A DNA stretch of 64,000 nucleotides from Glossina fuscipes (lineage: Eukaryota; Arthropoda; Insecta; Diptera; Glossinidae): the NCBI RefSeq assembly GCF_014805625.2, contig NW_023998567.1, positions 675,547-739,546 on the forward strand. The letters run 5' to 3'. The notes under the pieces were generated by a model. That model searched no databases. It saw only the letters and a program-made list of their open reading frames with translations, and was not told the origin of the DNA. A program made the position numbers and the translations under genes. Every line of letters begins with the position of its first letter. The first letter of the stretch is position 1. Positions 20,435 to 31,726 of the stretch are shown piece by piece.

Positions 20435-23330
20435 TTTTCTCATAGAAAACGAGTAAAATAAATTCAAAAAAAGAAGTAACAAAATGTCTTGATAGTTGAG
20501 AAACATAAAAAGAAAAAACAAAAAAAAACGCTTGCTTTTGTTCTATAAAACCTACGCTGAAAAGAGTGACAAAAGAAAAAGGAAATGAAAAAATTAATAA
20601 AATGACAGAGAAAATGTTATTTAGGGAAAATCCATAGTTCTTATAAAGGGAAATCCAATATTACAATACATATCAACACTTTACAATACAATATTTTACT
20701 AAACAGCAATGACTGCCGAAAATCGAGCAACAGCTACTCACACATGAACATCTGAAATTGGTAAATAGTTTGTATCTACCAATGCTTGCTTAGTTTGTTG
20801 TTATTATTGGTTTTATGATGAAAAAATAAATAACTAAAGAAAATAACAAAATATCGCGTCGGGTACTCACATTACATTGTTTGCTACGGCCATACAAAAA
20901 CAATTCCCTGCATTTGACAGCCCATAGGGGATAATATAAATGCGAGTACCGCAAGGAATTCCATACAAAGCGTTGCACTAGTGAACGAAAGCTAAAAAGA
21001 AGGAAAAAAAATCAAAGGCGAATTGATGGAAACAGTTGCGACCACGAAGATCATAAAGGGATCAATAGCGACATAAAGAGTGGTACAGGTAAACAGTGTG
21101 AAGGTAAATTTAAATTAAAAAGGGAAATTTTTTCTTGAAAATAAAAGTAAAAATTAAAATAGAGAGTGAACGATTTATCATCGATACGCCAAGGTTCAAT
21201 TAAAAGGCAAGTCACTTCTACACGTAAGTCAAAGAAAAGAAATAAACAAACGTGGAAATGAAGAACACCTTTTTTACAAGGAATAAAACTCAACAAAAAA
21301 GGAGAAAAAGATAAAACAGTTTGGTCTGTGCGTAAGTCGAAGAAAAGTAATAACAAGGCGAAAAGGTCAGAAACCGTTTCACACGAAATAAAAGTTAATA
21401 AAAAAAAGATGAAAGGAACAACCGAATGACGCGAAGGAGGCAGGCAAGAAAAAATCTCTTCCAAGCCAAGGGTGCCATACCAATTCGATCTGCCAATTGG
21501 AAGGAGAGGTCATCTTCCAAAGAAATAATAATAAAAAAAAAAGGACATGAGCCCAAATTACGAAGCACACAACAGAAGTCTTATTTCAAGTAGCTGTCAA
21601 CAATATTCGATCACGAGCCAAATAGTACCCATATATGTATTATATAAAATAACTTTTTTTTTATTTTTTTGTTTATCAGAAGTTCATAATCGATCATGAT
21701 GTGTAATATGGTGAAAATCGGTATCAATATAGAATGGTCTCGTCCGGAACAATGCGTCTCGCGAGTAGAAATGAAGTAATAAATAAAGTAGTAATAAAAA
21801 TAGAAAAAAAACGTGTATTCTCAGCGCCTTACACTTAAGATTTTTATGAAGTTTTGCACAATAATTTGTAGGAGTACCTATAAAACGTGGTGGTGGAACA
21901 AGTTAATTTAAAATACATAGATTTGTATTCGAAAACAGAATAGTGGTTGCGCAATTAGTTAAACGCTCCATTACCATTCATTGACTTACGATACCACAGC
22001 ACAGGAAAATAAACTAGCAGCATTGCCAGATAGTAGTAGCTTAGACAAGAGACATTTATAATTAATATTATTTTGTAACACTAGATGGCAAAAGCAAGCT
22101 TACAGGATTAACATTCTACACTTAGTCGACAGGTATAGTAGAAACAACACCGAAGAACTGAGGCGGGAGTAGACAGTTGCCGAGAATTTCAAGTAGTAAT
22201 CACCAGCAACGAGAGGAAATTAACATCAAAGTAAATATAATAGTAAAAAAAGCCTTAATAAAATAAATTAAAAAAAAAATACTTTCAAAGAAAAGTGGAG
22301 TAGCTACATAACATACAACACATGTGATACATCAAATGATAATTAGTTGAAAAATAAAAATTCACATAATAAATACAATAAATATATAAAAGTAAATTAA
22401 GGTCAACTTTACTGAAATATGGTCCAATAAATAGGTATAAGTATAAAACTCATTTAATAAATTCAATAAATATAATAAAAGAAATTCGAACTTTGATACG
22501 CTACATTCTAATTTTTCTTATTCTCTCTGAACAATTGCTTTTTTACAAATAGCAAGGGGCAAAATTAATTAACGAAATATAAGGAAAATTGACGATTTCA
22601 TGTAAAAGGAGTCACACGAAACATTGTTAAAGTTAAAGTGTAATTAATGTCATAAGCTGCTCAAACCGAATAAGTAAAATATTTTATTCTTATTGTAAAA
22701 GTGAGAAGGAGAAAAGGGGAGAAACTTTTCTATATGCATTCTCTCTAGAGAATCATTTTCCCGGAAAATTTGTCGAACCTACCTTATGGTTGTGCAATAT
22801 TTTATTTTATATACTCTTCCAACAAAAGATAAATCATATAATAATAGTAGTTAAAGTGAAAAGAAATCCGAACTTTTGATACTTTTTATTGTCCTAAGTT
22901 TTTTCTTATTCTCTGTTTGAACAATTACTTCTTTGCTTTAAATAACACTTACATATTAGCCCGAGGGCGTATTAAATCTTCTAAGTTTGGGTTTTCTCCA
23001 TTAAATCCTTCAAAGACTCATTGTCTAACAAATTAAAGATACGCACTTAGCCGCAGGTAAACTATTTTACATATAACTATTACAATAGTTCACTCTGAAA
23101 TTTTGCTACGTAATCGAAAATCAATGCTTTAATAGAATAAAATTTTAATAAAGGCTACTAACCCTATATTTCTGTTGGGACTTACAGAAACTTTGGGTTC
23201 AAGCATACGATCAATGAGACCCGAAACTTGAGAATGAAACCATCGCATTTTACGTTCAATAGCAAATTATATCCTACAATTAAGAAAACCAATTTAAATT
23301 TAATTGGTGTGTATACATATATTACAAATA
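20435..23330. other. long AT-rich stretch with no recognised gene
   Basis: It follows an LTR and primer site, so part may be an untranslated leader, but gag is not found until about 23.3 kb. Plus-strand sequence is A-rich, which creates hydrophobic shadow frames on the minus strand. It contains two internal repeats (21223-21424 and 22480/22861) and a block shared with 30553-30640. Confidence 0.4.
21223..21424 (+). repeat. two diverged tandem copies of a 108-bp unit
   Basis: CGTAAGTC(A/G)AAGAAAAG starts at 21223 and again at 21331, each followed by a similar run of ATAA, AAAACTCA/AAAAGTTA and A-rich sequence. Confidence 0.5.
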
Positions 23331-23339
23331 TATTTTAAA

Positions 23340-24450
23340 TTTGCCTCAACAAAATGGCCAGCTCAACAACGTGCTGACGCTATATGTCCTTATCAACCAA
23401 TACCAAATAATAACAAAAACCAATAAATCACGCAATGTAATTTTAGACGTTACTAGTCCAACGCAAATAATATAAACTGGTTCAACAGACACCGAAATCA
23501 AACGAATTTCACCAATCTATATATTAGGACCGCTAATAATGAAGCAAATATAGCAGCCCGTCTCCTAATCCAATGGATGTCAAGATGAGGCTACACCCAT
23601 TTGGAAAGATCTACAAATATACACACATTTGGAAGCAAGCCAGAAATCGTTACACTCTACACAAATCGCGCGCGACATTTAAATTTCGATGAACACAATC
23701 TCTATCAAGAAGGTGAACAAAGTTTGAACTATGACTATGTGCAAGAAATCAATAATATCAAAGAAAACGAAAGCTTTCAGTGATACGCCTCCACAACATA
23801 ACAGGATACCTAGATATCAACAAGTACGGACATACCTTACCTATATTTCATCGAAATTTGGCAAAGCCATAAAGTTCCTAATATTGGAGATATGGGTGTT
23901 TTTTTATCCCGACAAATGTTAAATTTGCAACGCAAGTACAATTACTACGTTCTTATACCAACAATCACTAAATAAGCTAAACGAGGAGTCCATATATTAA
24001 AGTGCAACAAACAACAGAATTCTATATAAATTAATGTAATTTATAAATAATAAATTCTGTATAAATAAAAATTAAAATAAATAACTTGCACAACCAGTAA
24101 TTCAAAAATCAATCTCCAATCTAAGGCCAACACAGCTTCAGGAAAACTATTAATCCTAGCACTTTCAACAGCTACTATAAAAACCCCCTAGAAAATCTCC
24201 ACACTGGACTTAGCCAGTGGCTTCTACCGAAATGTTCCCAAAAGACGTGAAGAAAACTGAAAGAAAACTGAATTCGTCAGAACGCCCGCCCGTCTAAAAA
24301 ATGCTCCATCTACATTCCAAAGAGTGATCGATAACATCCTAGGTGACTTAATAGGAACAGGCTATCTGGTGTATTTAGAGGATATCCTAGTCTATCCCAC
24401 CTTATTACATGAACACAAAAAACATTTAGAAAAAGGTAACATGTGGTTTT
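23340..24450 (+). pseudogene. errantivirus-type gag C-terminus and RT fragments
   Basis: Remnant of an endogenous insect retrovirus. About 23560 encodes PNPMDV, the proline/PMD motif near the end of errantivirus gag, followed at 23601-23783 by a frame ending QEGEQSLNYDYVQEINNI. At 24190-24440 a fragment of the RT palm is read: DLASGFY, then FQRVIDNILGDLIG, then YLEDILVY, in which the first catalytic Asp of the DD pair is Glu. The stretch between gag and RT is unreadable, and the RT is cut off near 24440 by unrelated AT-rich DNA. Confidence 0.65.
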
Positions 24451-25588
24451 TGGTTTGTTTTGATTTTCGGGGAAAGGGAAGGGGGAACTGCCATCAAGAA
24501 AAAGAAGTTTTGGTTTAGAAAAAAAATAAATTTAAAAAAACTTGGTGCAAAGAATAGAAAATTGAAAAGTATGATGTATTTTTTTGTATCAGTCAGAAAA
24601 GAGATAATTAATTTATAAAGAAAGGCAGCATATATAGAGAGTGTTAAGTTAGCGAAGGTTGTCAGTGTAAAATCTATGGACATTCATTGATGTAATTGAA
24701 AGTTAGATTAGGCGCCTAGCAAAAATACAAACATTATTGAAACAAAAAAGTGATGATTAAAATGAGGAATTTACAGAAAGAAAGAAAAAAGGAAACTTAA
24801 ATTTAATTAGAAATTTTGCAAATTTTTGTTTTTTCTTTTTCTGTAATCGACGAAGAAGACAAAAAGTGAAAAATTTATTAGACGCTGTTATGTAATATGA
24901 CTGATCTTATTATATAAAACGCAGATATTTTCCCATTTAATGACGATTAACTTGTCAACCAACTAATATATTAAAAATTGGTTTAATAAATGAAAAGCGT
25001 TTATTCTTACTTAAATTAATATATTAGTACATGCTATAATAAAGTAGCAGAACACAACAATATTTACAAAACACAAATTTGAAGATAAAATAGAGATCAT
25101 TCGCGTGAACCAAAAAAAATTTTTGGAACTGATATAGAGGAAATTGAAAAAGAAGATTAAAGATTATAAAACTTGAACAAAGAAACTTTGAAGGAACTAA
25201 TATTTTCGAATTTAAATCATTTAGAAGATCGATTGATTAAGTCACTCTGCAGCATTTATTTGTGAATATTAAAAAATGCAAAAGTATCTATGTAAAAAAG
25301 GAAAGTTAATTGTTAATGAACCTGAATCAAACCAAAAAAAAAAAAAATAAATAAAAAGAAGCTAAAATTCACTTGCATAAGGAAATATAACCACGAAGCA
25401 AGATATAAATTAATGAATTACTTAAAAAAACAAAACACTAAACGAAGTCCCAAATATTATAAGGAATTCCTGCAATTGAATTCCAATATAAATTCTGTGA
25501 ACGCTCGCTAATATATTTTGTAAAATATGCAATGATAACAATAAAAACAGAAAAGCACAAAAATTAATTTCACAGAAGGTTACTTTGT
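24451..25588. other. AT-rich stretch, no recognised feature
   Basis: It is A-rich on the plus strand with no readable motif. It separates two errantivirus relics lying in opposite orientations. Confidence 0.4.
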
Positions 25589-26453
25589 TTATATGCAATT
25601 ACAAAGATAATTTTTCAAAGTTTTAAATGATATACACAGAATACTAAATATATATATATGAAAAATAAGAATTTTTTTCATATAACATAAGAATCCTAAA
25701 AATGGTTTTATTTCTCCTTGTGTCTTTGGGATGGGAAATTTTTTATTCCATCGGTGGAGATGTGAGCTAAAAAAACACATTCTTTCTGCAGGAATTCAAA
25801 CCTGTGCGTTTGGATTTTTTAATTGGATTCTTTTAATTTTGTGAATATCTTTTTTAAATTTATTATGTGTTCTTGTAATGAAGAGGAATAGACTATGATG
25901 TCGTCTTAATATGACAGGCAGAATGTTCCTATTAACCTTATTGTGCTATTTATAACTCTTTGGAAAGTGGTTTTTTTAGATAGAAGGAAATTTTGACGAA
26001 CTCGTATTCACCACGGTCTATAGAGAAGTCACGTTCGTTGGGCGCATTTCGGTTTGGTGGAAGCCGCTGGCTAGGTTTAGTTTGAAGAAATAAATACTTT
26101 TGCCAAGTTTTCCTAATATTTCGGTTATACTTGGTATAGGATATTCATCACAAATTGGCTTCTCGTTTAATTTGTGGCAATATATTACTAATCTCCATTT
26201 CTGTACGTTGCTTGAGTCCTAATTTTTTGGGACCGCTGCATGGTTAGACACTCGGTTTTATAATTCGTTGTTCCAATATCTTATCTATTTGCTTTCGCAT
26301 TTCTTCCTTCGGGACATATTGACATCGGTACGATATGGTGTTAGTAGGAACGTTGCCCGTTGTTTTGATTTGGTGTTTAATTTGCTTTGAGAAGGTAACG
26401 ATGTCAAATTCTTTTGAAAAAATTTCCTCGAACTCTTTATAAGGTTTGAGCAA
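25589..26453 (-). pseudogene. errantivirus reverse transcriptase remnant
   Basis: 26244-26453 contains HQIKTTGNVPTNTISYRCQY and QRIIKPS, the linker and start of the RT fingers. Lower coordinates give NEKPICDEYPIPSITEIL, then LNLASGFHQ (palm, catalytic Asp reading Asn), then FPIPKTQGEIKPFLGFL at 25680-25780 from the RT thumb. Stops and frameshifts lie between these pieces. Confidence 0.7.
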
Positions 26454-26582
26454 AGATGGTTATAAGATCGTTATTTAAACGTTCTGCGCTTATTAGTTCG
26501 GTGGTATTGCTTGTATCGAAAGAGATATTGATATCCATACTGACATTATTGATTTCTACAAAATCCTGCGTGTTATGTTGTA

Positions 26583-26935
26583 TTATATTAATAGTAGTAA
26601 TAGTTTAATAATAAATTTCCTTCGTTGGAATTGTACCGTAGAAATAACTGATTTGCTGATTGGGTTGTAAGTTTGACATTCGTTGAGGCCTATAAATTCT
26701 AGGCTTATATATAATAAAGAGCACTGGTAGCGATGAGGTATTTTATGGATCTGCCAACTGGATGTGAAATATTTACACAAGGTAATATATGTCCACGCTC
26801 GTCCATATCTAGGTATTCTGTGGCATCGTGAAGTTGAACAATTAGAAATTTTCGTTTATTCGATTTCATTGATTTGTTCATAATTTTCGTGTTAAGTGCT
26901 ATCTTGCACACCATCTTGATGAAGATAGTGTTCAA
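26583..26935 (-). pseudogene. errantivirus protease region remnant
   Basis: Two frames, 26705-26935 and 26583-26780, cover the gag-pol junction. A LIATSA stretch sits where the catalytic L-I-D-T-G-A motif is expected, so both the Asp and Gly are changed. The enzyme would have cut gag-pol; this copy is dead. Confidence 0.4.
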
Positions 26936-27960
26936 CGAAGTTTACTTTTGGAACGCCCTCTTTATAAGGTGTGGTCATGTTACGTAATTGTTGAGGTCCT
27001 GTTCGATGCGTTTGCGTACTTGTAGGTTTTTTCAAGCGGGTGAATTGATAAGCATTGGCACAGGTTGGGTTCCAATTATACTGCCAGGTTTTCTGCCTGA
27101 AATTTTTTGCTGGCAAACTTGCTTGATCATTTGCATCACTATTATTCAGTTGAGCCCAGTTCTCTTGGTTTTAGTTTCTGTTGCGCCAGTTGGCATTATT
27201 TGCGTTAGACTGACAGAGTTTAAAAATAGGTTTTGGAGTTTGTTGGTAACTGTTATTATTTGGTAATTGTTGATAGGGACGATTTGTATTAGTATGCTGG
27301 TGAGCTAATGGTAAGTTTCTCCAAATTTGTTGAGGCGTATCGAAGTTGAATTTTTTATTGTAATATATGTATTGTAGCATTATCGATCTGTCGCACTCTA
27401 CCGCTTTTACAAGTTATTGCTAAGTTTACATTTTATTACATTTCAAATGTGACACCTAACCTAGTTAAGATAGCCTAATTTAGTTGTAACCCATATTACT
27501 CGTAATTCTAGCAATAACCTATTTTAATTATATTATTCGCTTAAGTTAGCATTAAATTATTAGTTATATAAGACACCTGACCATACCTCAGTCAGGTCAG
27601 AATATAAGCAAGTATCTAAAAGAAAAGTAACAAATAAAGACTTTAAAATAATCCACTTAACATTTCCACATAATCCACATAATCCACTTAACATAATCCA
27701 AGAACATTTAATTTTGAGTGGTGTCACTACAGTATTGTCCTTGTATGCAAAATACAATAACTTCTGCTAGGGTTTCGGGTCTCGTTAATCTAATGCTTGA
27801 ACTTAGCGGTTTTTCAAGTCCCGACAGAAATGTGTTCAAGCATATTTCCGCAAATAGTTTTTGCTTGGCTTTTATGGCACTGTGGTTTATTCTATTCCCT
27901 GGATTTAGATATTATTGTTTATTACAGGTTGCATCGCAATGATCGAAATATACAACTACT
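26892..27960 (-). pseudogene. errantivirus gag, interrupted
   Basis: The core is read at about 27960-27735 (AKQKLFAEICLNTFLSGLEK, then RPETLAEVIVF). It resembles the helical capsid region of errantivirus gag, with its L-N-x-L-x-x-G-L pattern. After the inserted LTR, the Asn/Gln-rich tail follows at 27171-27372 (PLAHQHTNTNRPYQQLPNNN) and 26892-27116. There is no zinc knuckle, as is normal for these gag proteins. Confidence 0.6.
27373..27731 (+). repeat. solo LTR inserted in antisense gag, with GTAT target duplication
   Basis: The block starts TGTAG and ends CTACA (perfect inverted ends) and is flanked on both sides by GTAT (27369-27372 and 27732-27735). It has a TTATATAAG box near 27562 and an AATAAA signal near 27632, in the order expected for a plus-strand LTR. 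Short ATAATCCAC repeats lie near its 3' end. Gag coding similarity continues on both sides, so it inserted after the errantivirus and then recombined to a solo LTR. A 4-bp duplication fits a Ty3/gypsy-type integrase. Confidence 0.8.
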
Positions 27961-28109
27961 CGACTGTTTGATTGTTTTGTTTTAAATTATGTGAGTCTCT
28001 TATTAACGAAGCTTCGTTCTTTTTAGCCAAATAATTTATCATTAAAATTGTTTTTATATTCTCCCATATTAATGTGCCGTATAACTTGCGAACATCGTTT
28101 GCCTAAGCT

Positions 28110-28720
28110 ACTATTTTATTGCATGTAGCCAGAGACCATATAAAGTATATATATTCTTGATCTACGTGAAATTCTGATATGATTTAGCCATGTCTGCCCG
28201 TCTGTGTGTCTTCTGGTCGCAAAAATTACGCCATCGACTTCAAATTTGGCAGAAACATTGGGAGTTCTTGCACCCAAGCCGGTATTGAAAATGCGCCAAA
28301 TTGATCGTAATAGAAGCCCACATTGAAGCGTAAACTGAACACAACTCCGTTTCTCTTAAGAAAGCGTTGTGGATTTTTGGTCGTTACTTAGAAATTATAA
28401 GAGTTAGAAATCTGAAATTTTCCATAATTACTTTAAGAAGCACTCTGCTCTTTACGTGCAAAAATGGACCATGCCGACACAAGATTAGAAGTGATTAAAT
28501 TTTATTTAAACAAGACAGAAAGCTATTTTGTGTACTGCTCAAATGAAGATCTTTTATCTGCCTATCTAAAATGAATATGGTAGGCAACGCGACTTGATTT
28601 AACTTAATTTGATTTGACTTAATTTTTTAGTTTTACAAGCGATACGAGTATCAAATAAAAGAACTTGGAGAATAGAATGCGAAAAGCATAGCGGCGTGTA
28701 TGCGTGATACGGCTCCTACG
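28110..28720 (+). repeat. TTTAGCCATGTC-type interspersed repeat, long copy
   Basis: It contains TAAAGTATATATATTCTTGA, GATTTAGCCATGTCTGCC, GGTCGCAAAAATTACGCC, TCTGAAATTTTCC and, near its end, GATACGAGTATCAAATAAAA. It aligns with 18740-19420 (inverse) and 16470-16735. Its opening resembles a widespread dipteran intergenic repeat that I know only by look. No conserved ORF. Confidence 0.7.
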
Positions 28721-29393
28721 AATATAACTTTTTTGTTTTTTTATAAAATAGCACGAATGAATGAAAAGGTAGTAACTTGAAAATTGTTTCTATGCCCTTG
28801 AGGAAATAAAATTACAAATATAACTTAGATTTAATTAAAAAATTTTGTCTCTTGTTAGACAATTTAATGGGGATAAACGAAGTTTACCTTAGTATTATAA
28901 AAAAAAAAATTTTTTTTTGCATATAGCTTAAATTATACTTAATATTTATCTTAGTATTTTTATAATTTTATTAATCAACGTTGACGTTGAGACAGGGAAG
29001 AGAATTGCTGGTAAGCTGGTAGTTTAAAAGGATTAGTAAACTAGTTAAAGGATTTAGCGGCAAAATACTGCATTGTTCGTCTGTGGCGATGCAGTGTATT
29101 TTCTTTATTATTATATTTTCCCATCAGTGCACCTCTCTTCAACACAAAATTTTAAAGAAGTTTAGCTCATTTCCAAGAACATTTCTTCAGTTTAGTTAGG
29201 ATAATTTCCTCTTTTCACTGAACTAACGTCATTCTAGGGTGATAATCCGTAAACCTAATTTTTGTTTAATATGGGTGTTCATTTATTTAAATATAGCACA
29301 TGTCACATTAGTTTTTATTTATTCGTTTACGTTCGCAAGTTTGAGAATTAAGTTTTACGCAGGTGAAATATTTTTACGTTTTTCAATTTACAG
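28721..29393. other. AT-rich stretch, no recognised feature
   Basis: Poly(A)/poly(T) runs near 28905 and no readable protein. It precedes the inverse LTR-like copy. Confidence 0.35.
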
Positions 29394-30081
29394 TGTAACG
29401 TGTCTTCTTGGGCAGGGTAGAAACTCAGCCACTCCAAGGTTCGTTGCAAGACAATTTACATGAAACAATATGTTCCGGACCTTCGGGGATGTTCTAATAT
29501 ATTTTTTTATTGGTGTGCGAGATTAGAAGTGATTTTTAGAGGGCTGGTAAGGAACCAACGAGGCGACCCGACTTTGTCGCGCTATAACCGTTTTTTTTGT
29601 CGCGCACACGTAGTTAGAGCTTTTTTTCCGTTTTTCTTTTCGATGTCGCGGAGCACTACAAGAAAAGAAAAAGAAACGGATACGTTACCAGTGTCATAGC
29701 TGCCTTGGCTCTTTGGGCCGACGGTTTGTCTCTAGTTGGTCATTCGTATGTAAAGAAAAAAATGTTCCTCAGTCCTTCAGGGATGACGTGTAACGGCTAG
29801 CCAGTACATCCCCGACCCGTAGATCCAAAAAAAAAGTTGACACACACTTACCTTAGACGCCTATGACACAAATTGAAAGATTCCGTGTGATAAGATGCTC
29901 TTTTATAGCCGACGTCTCGCTCGCTGGTGCCATTACAACATGTACATGCTTAGTTTAGGTTGGCTTCGACGTGTTTGACGCAACCTTAGTTGCGACTTGC
30001 CTGAAATACTTATACATAACTTAATGCCAACTTACGTCTATCTTGCAGCTGCATAGTAACCTCAACCTTTACATACTAACA
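29394..30081 (-). repeat. LTR-like interspersed repeat, copy 3 (most complete)
   Basis: Read on the minus strand it may start TGTTAGTATG (30081), passes AGATAGACGTAAGTTGGCAT (ending near 30028) and ends CACGTTACA (29394). It matches copies 1 and 2 through the whole length visible there. Length of 688 bp and TG...CA ends suggest a solo LTR. I did not find a matching target duplication (flanks TACAG and GGCAG), so the 30081 boundary is uncertain. No ORF is conserved among the copies. Confidence 0.6.
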
Positions 30082-30084
30082 GGC

Positions 30085-30225
30085 AGTCCTTGCAACCATA
30101 AAAGTATAGCTTGAAACCACAAAAGTATAGCTTGAAACCACAAAAGTATAGCTTGCAACCACAAAAGTATAGCTTGCGACCAAAAAGTATAGCTTGCAAC
30201 CACAAAAGTATAGCTTGTGACAAAA
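30085..30225 (+). repeat. 21-bp minisatellite, about 6.5 copies
   Basis: The unit AGCTTGCAACCACAAAAGTAT repeats head to tail with few changes (GAAACC for GCAACC, one copy 20 bp). It translates on the minus strand as a hydrophobic repeat (FVVASYT) that I take as a shadow. Confidence 0.85.
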
Positions 30226-30421
30226 ATAATAAATGTTTAATGAGAGAAAGAAACACACAGAGGAGATAGACAACAAACAGCAACGCATACAAAAACAATC
30301 AAATAAAGCCAATTGCACAAAAATCCAATTGAAGTGACGCCATTTTGAAAAACGTCACGCACTGAATAAACAAAAAAGGAATTATAAGTTAAAAAAACTT
30401 TTAAGCAAAAGAAGAACCAAT

Positions 30422-30661
30422 ATGAACCAATATATAGAACCAATGTTATCTAAGCAGCAGAAGAAGCAACAAAAATTCTTAAGCAGAGCTGAAAATAGAA
30501 ACGCAGTCAAAAAGAGAATACTTGTATATCCCTCGACAATGTTTAGAAACTTCAATCGCGAATTGATGGAAACAGTTACGGCAATGCAAATCATAATAAA
30601 TATATCAATAGCGACATATAGAGTTTTAGCAGGCAACAGAATACGCCCATTTGTTTGTTAA
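30422..30661 (+). other. short open frame sharing a block with 21.0 kb
   Basis: An ATG opens 79 codons (MNQYIEPMLSKQQKKQQKFL, later RELMETVTAM). The stretch 30553-30640 is about 75-80% identical by eye to 21023-21100, where the frame is not kept open. The N-terminal half is Lys/Gln-rich. No family recognised; it may be a relic of an element leader or gag. Confidence 0.25.
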
Positions 30662-30869
30662 TCTAGGTACTTGTCTTCATATGTTGTGAGTAGCCGGTGA
30701 CTCCAGCCTATGCCTTTGCAAAATGTGCAAAGTTCCCTACTGTGGATTGTTTAGAATTAGCAACAACTATTAGCGAGCTATTCCCGTTTTTTTTTTACTT
30801 TCATATGGAGTTTGTAAGTTTGTATGTGTTTTATACATTTCATATATATACCTTTTATATCGTTTAAAT

Positions 30870-31208
30870 AGGACGAGAGGGATTCGGTTGCCCGAATCGC
30901 AAGATGAAGATTTGACTGAAACCGGCCTGGAGGAAATGTTAAATTCACCGCCCATTGCAGAAGAGGCTTCAACTAGCACTGAAAACGTGACATTTAATTT
31001 GAAAGGTCTTAGTGAAGGTTTAAGAATGGCAAATGAGCTTGGCGATTTCTTTATGAACATTGATCCGTCTATGGAAAGATGTCTTATTTTTAAGAGGCAA
31101 ATTGCTAATGCGACTGCTACGTATCAGTCTGAATTGAAAGAGCTTCTAAAAACTGCCAAGCAGGAGAAACTTACAAAATTCTTCAAACCATTAAGATCAA
31201 AGCCTTAA
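30870..31208 (+). pseudogene. Tigger/pogo-type transposase C-terminus
   Basis: A frame open from before 30888 to a TAA at 31206-31208 gives an acidic stretch (PESQDEDLTETGLEEML), an amphipathic region (GLSEGLRMANELGDFFM), DPSMERCLIFKRQ and a final QEKLTKFFKP. The last matches the PCNA-interacting (PIP) box Q-x-x-L-x-x-F-F that ends pogo and Tigger transposases. The DDE catalytic domain and DNA-binding domains are absent. A pyrimidine-rich stretch ending TAG precedes the frame, which may be chance. Confidence 0.65.
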
Positions 31209-31289
31209 GATAATTAATTAAAATGTTCAAAATGTTCAATTAAATTGTTTTTTTTATATAATTGATTTTTTTTATTTTGTCACCTAGGA

Positions 31290-31395
31290 ACGTATCTCCT
31301 ATAATCCCATAATAAATTACCATTCCGTATTCACGGTTTCTGTATTCGCGGCATTTTTATGGAATGTATACACAGCGAATAAGGAGCTTTTACTA
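31290..31395 (+). mobile_element. Tigger-type 3' terminal region
   Basis: About 80 bp after the transposase stop lie CCGTATTCACGG, TGTATTCGCGG and GCGAATAAGGAG. These are the CG-containing inverted pieces typical of Tigger ends (a -TATTCGCGG- core and its reverse GCGAATA). The element end is put near 31395; its 5' end is not in the window. Confidence 0.45.
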
Positions 31396-31554
31396 TATTT
31401 TCTTATTCTTCGGTGATGATGTATGTTCCATGTATTTTTGTACATTTTATCAAAAGTTTATATCTTCTTATATGAATCTTGTCTTGTCAACAGTTTGTGC
31501 GGGAGGAGGGTGATCATCTGATAATCAGTAAAAATAAGACATGTGGGGACAAGC

Positions 31555-31640
31555 CAGATTGACTCCTTGGTGTCTACGGGTAGCCATTTGTACGGGCGAA
31601 CATGTTACCGGTAAGGAAGCAAAACACACGCAGTACATAA
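31555..31640 (+). repeat. short module shared with 35915-35985
   Basis: GTGTCTACGGGTAGCCATTT, then a GGGCGAACATG..ACCGGTAAGGAAGCAAA run, aligns with GTGTCTATGGGTAGACGTTT and GGACGGACCGGTTATTAGTAAGGAAGCAAA at 35.9 kb. No function seen. Confidence 0.45.
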
Positions 31641-31726
31641 ATATATAATGTTTATGGCGCAAGTCAAATGCTTTGTTTGATCAAATGCCTACTCAATTGC
31701 TAATGAGTGCTGCCTGTTTTTTATAT

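Larger units (their letters stand above)
25589..27960 (-). mobile_element. errantivirus-type provirus relic, antisense, split by a solo LTR
   Basis: In minus-strand order: gag core (27960-27732), gag Q/N-rich tail (27372-26892), protease region (26935-26583), RT fingers and palm (26453-25800) and thumb (25780-25589). A plus-strand LTR at 27373-27731 interrupts gag. Numerous stops and indels make it inactive. No env, integrase or own LTR was found. Confidence 0.75.

Noticed and set aside
20790..21570. Hydrophobic minus-strand frames that look like membrane proteins
   Set aside because: They mirror A-rich plus-strand sequence (Lys codons read backwards as Phe/Leu) and show no family.
30062..30318. 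Minus-strand repetitive hydrophobic protein (FVVASYT repeats)
   Set aside because: It is a shadow of the 21-bp minisatellite, open in more than one frame because the unit length is a multiple of three.
30422..30661. Bona fide host gene
   Set aside because: Its only recognisable part is a block repeated at 21.0 kb beside an LTR, so element origin is more likely.
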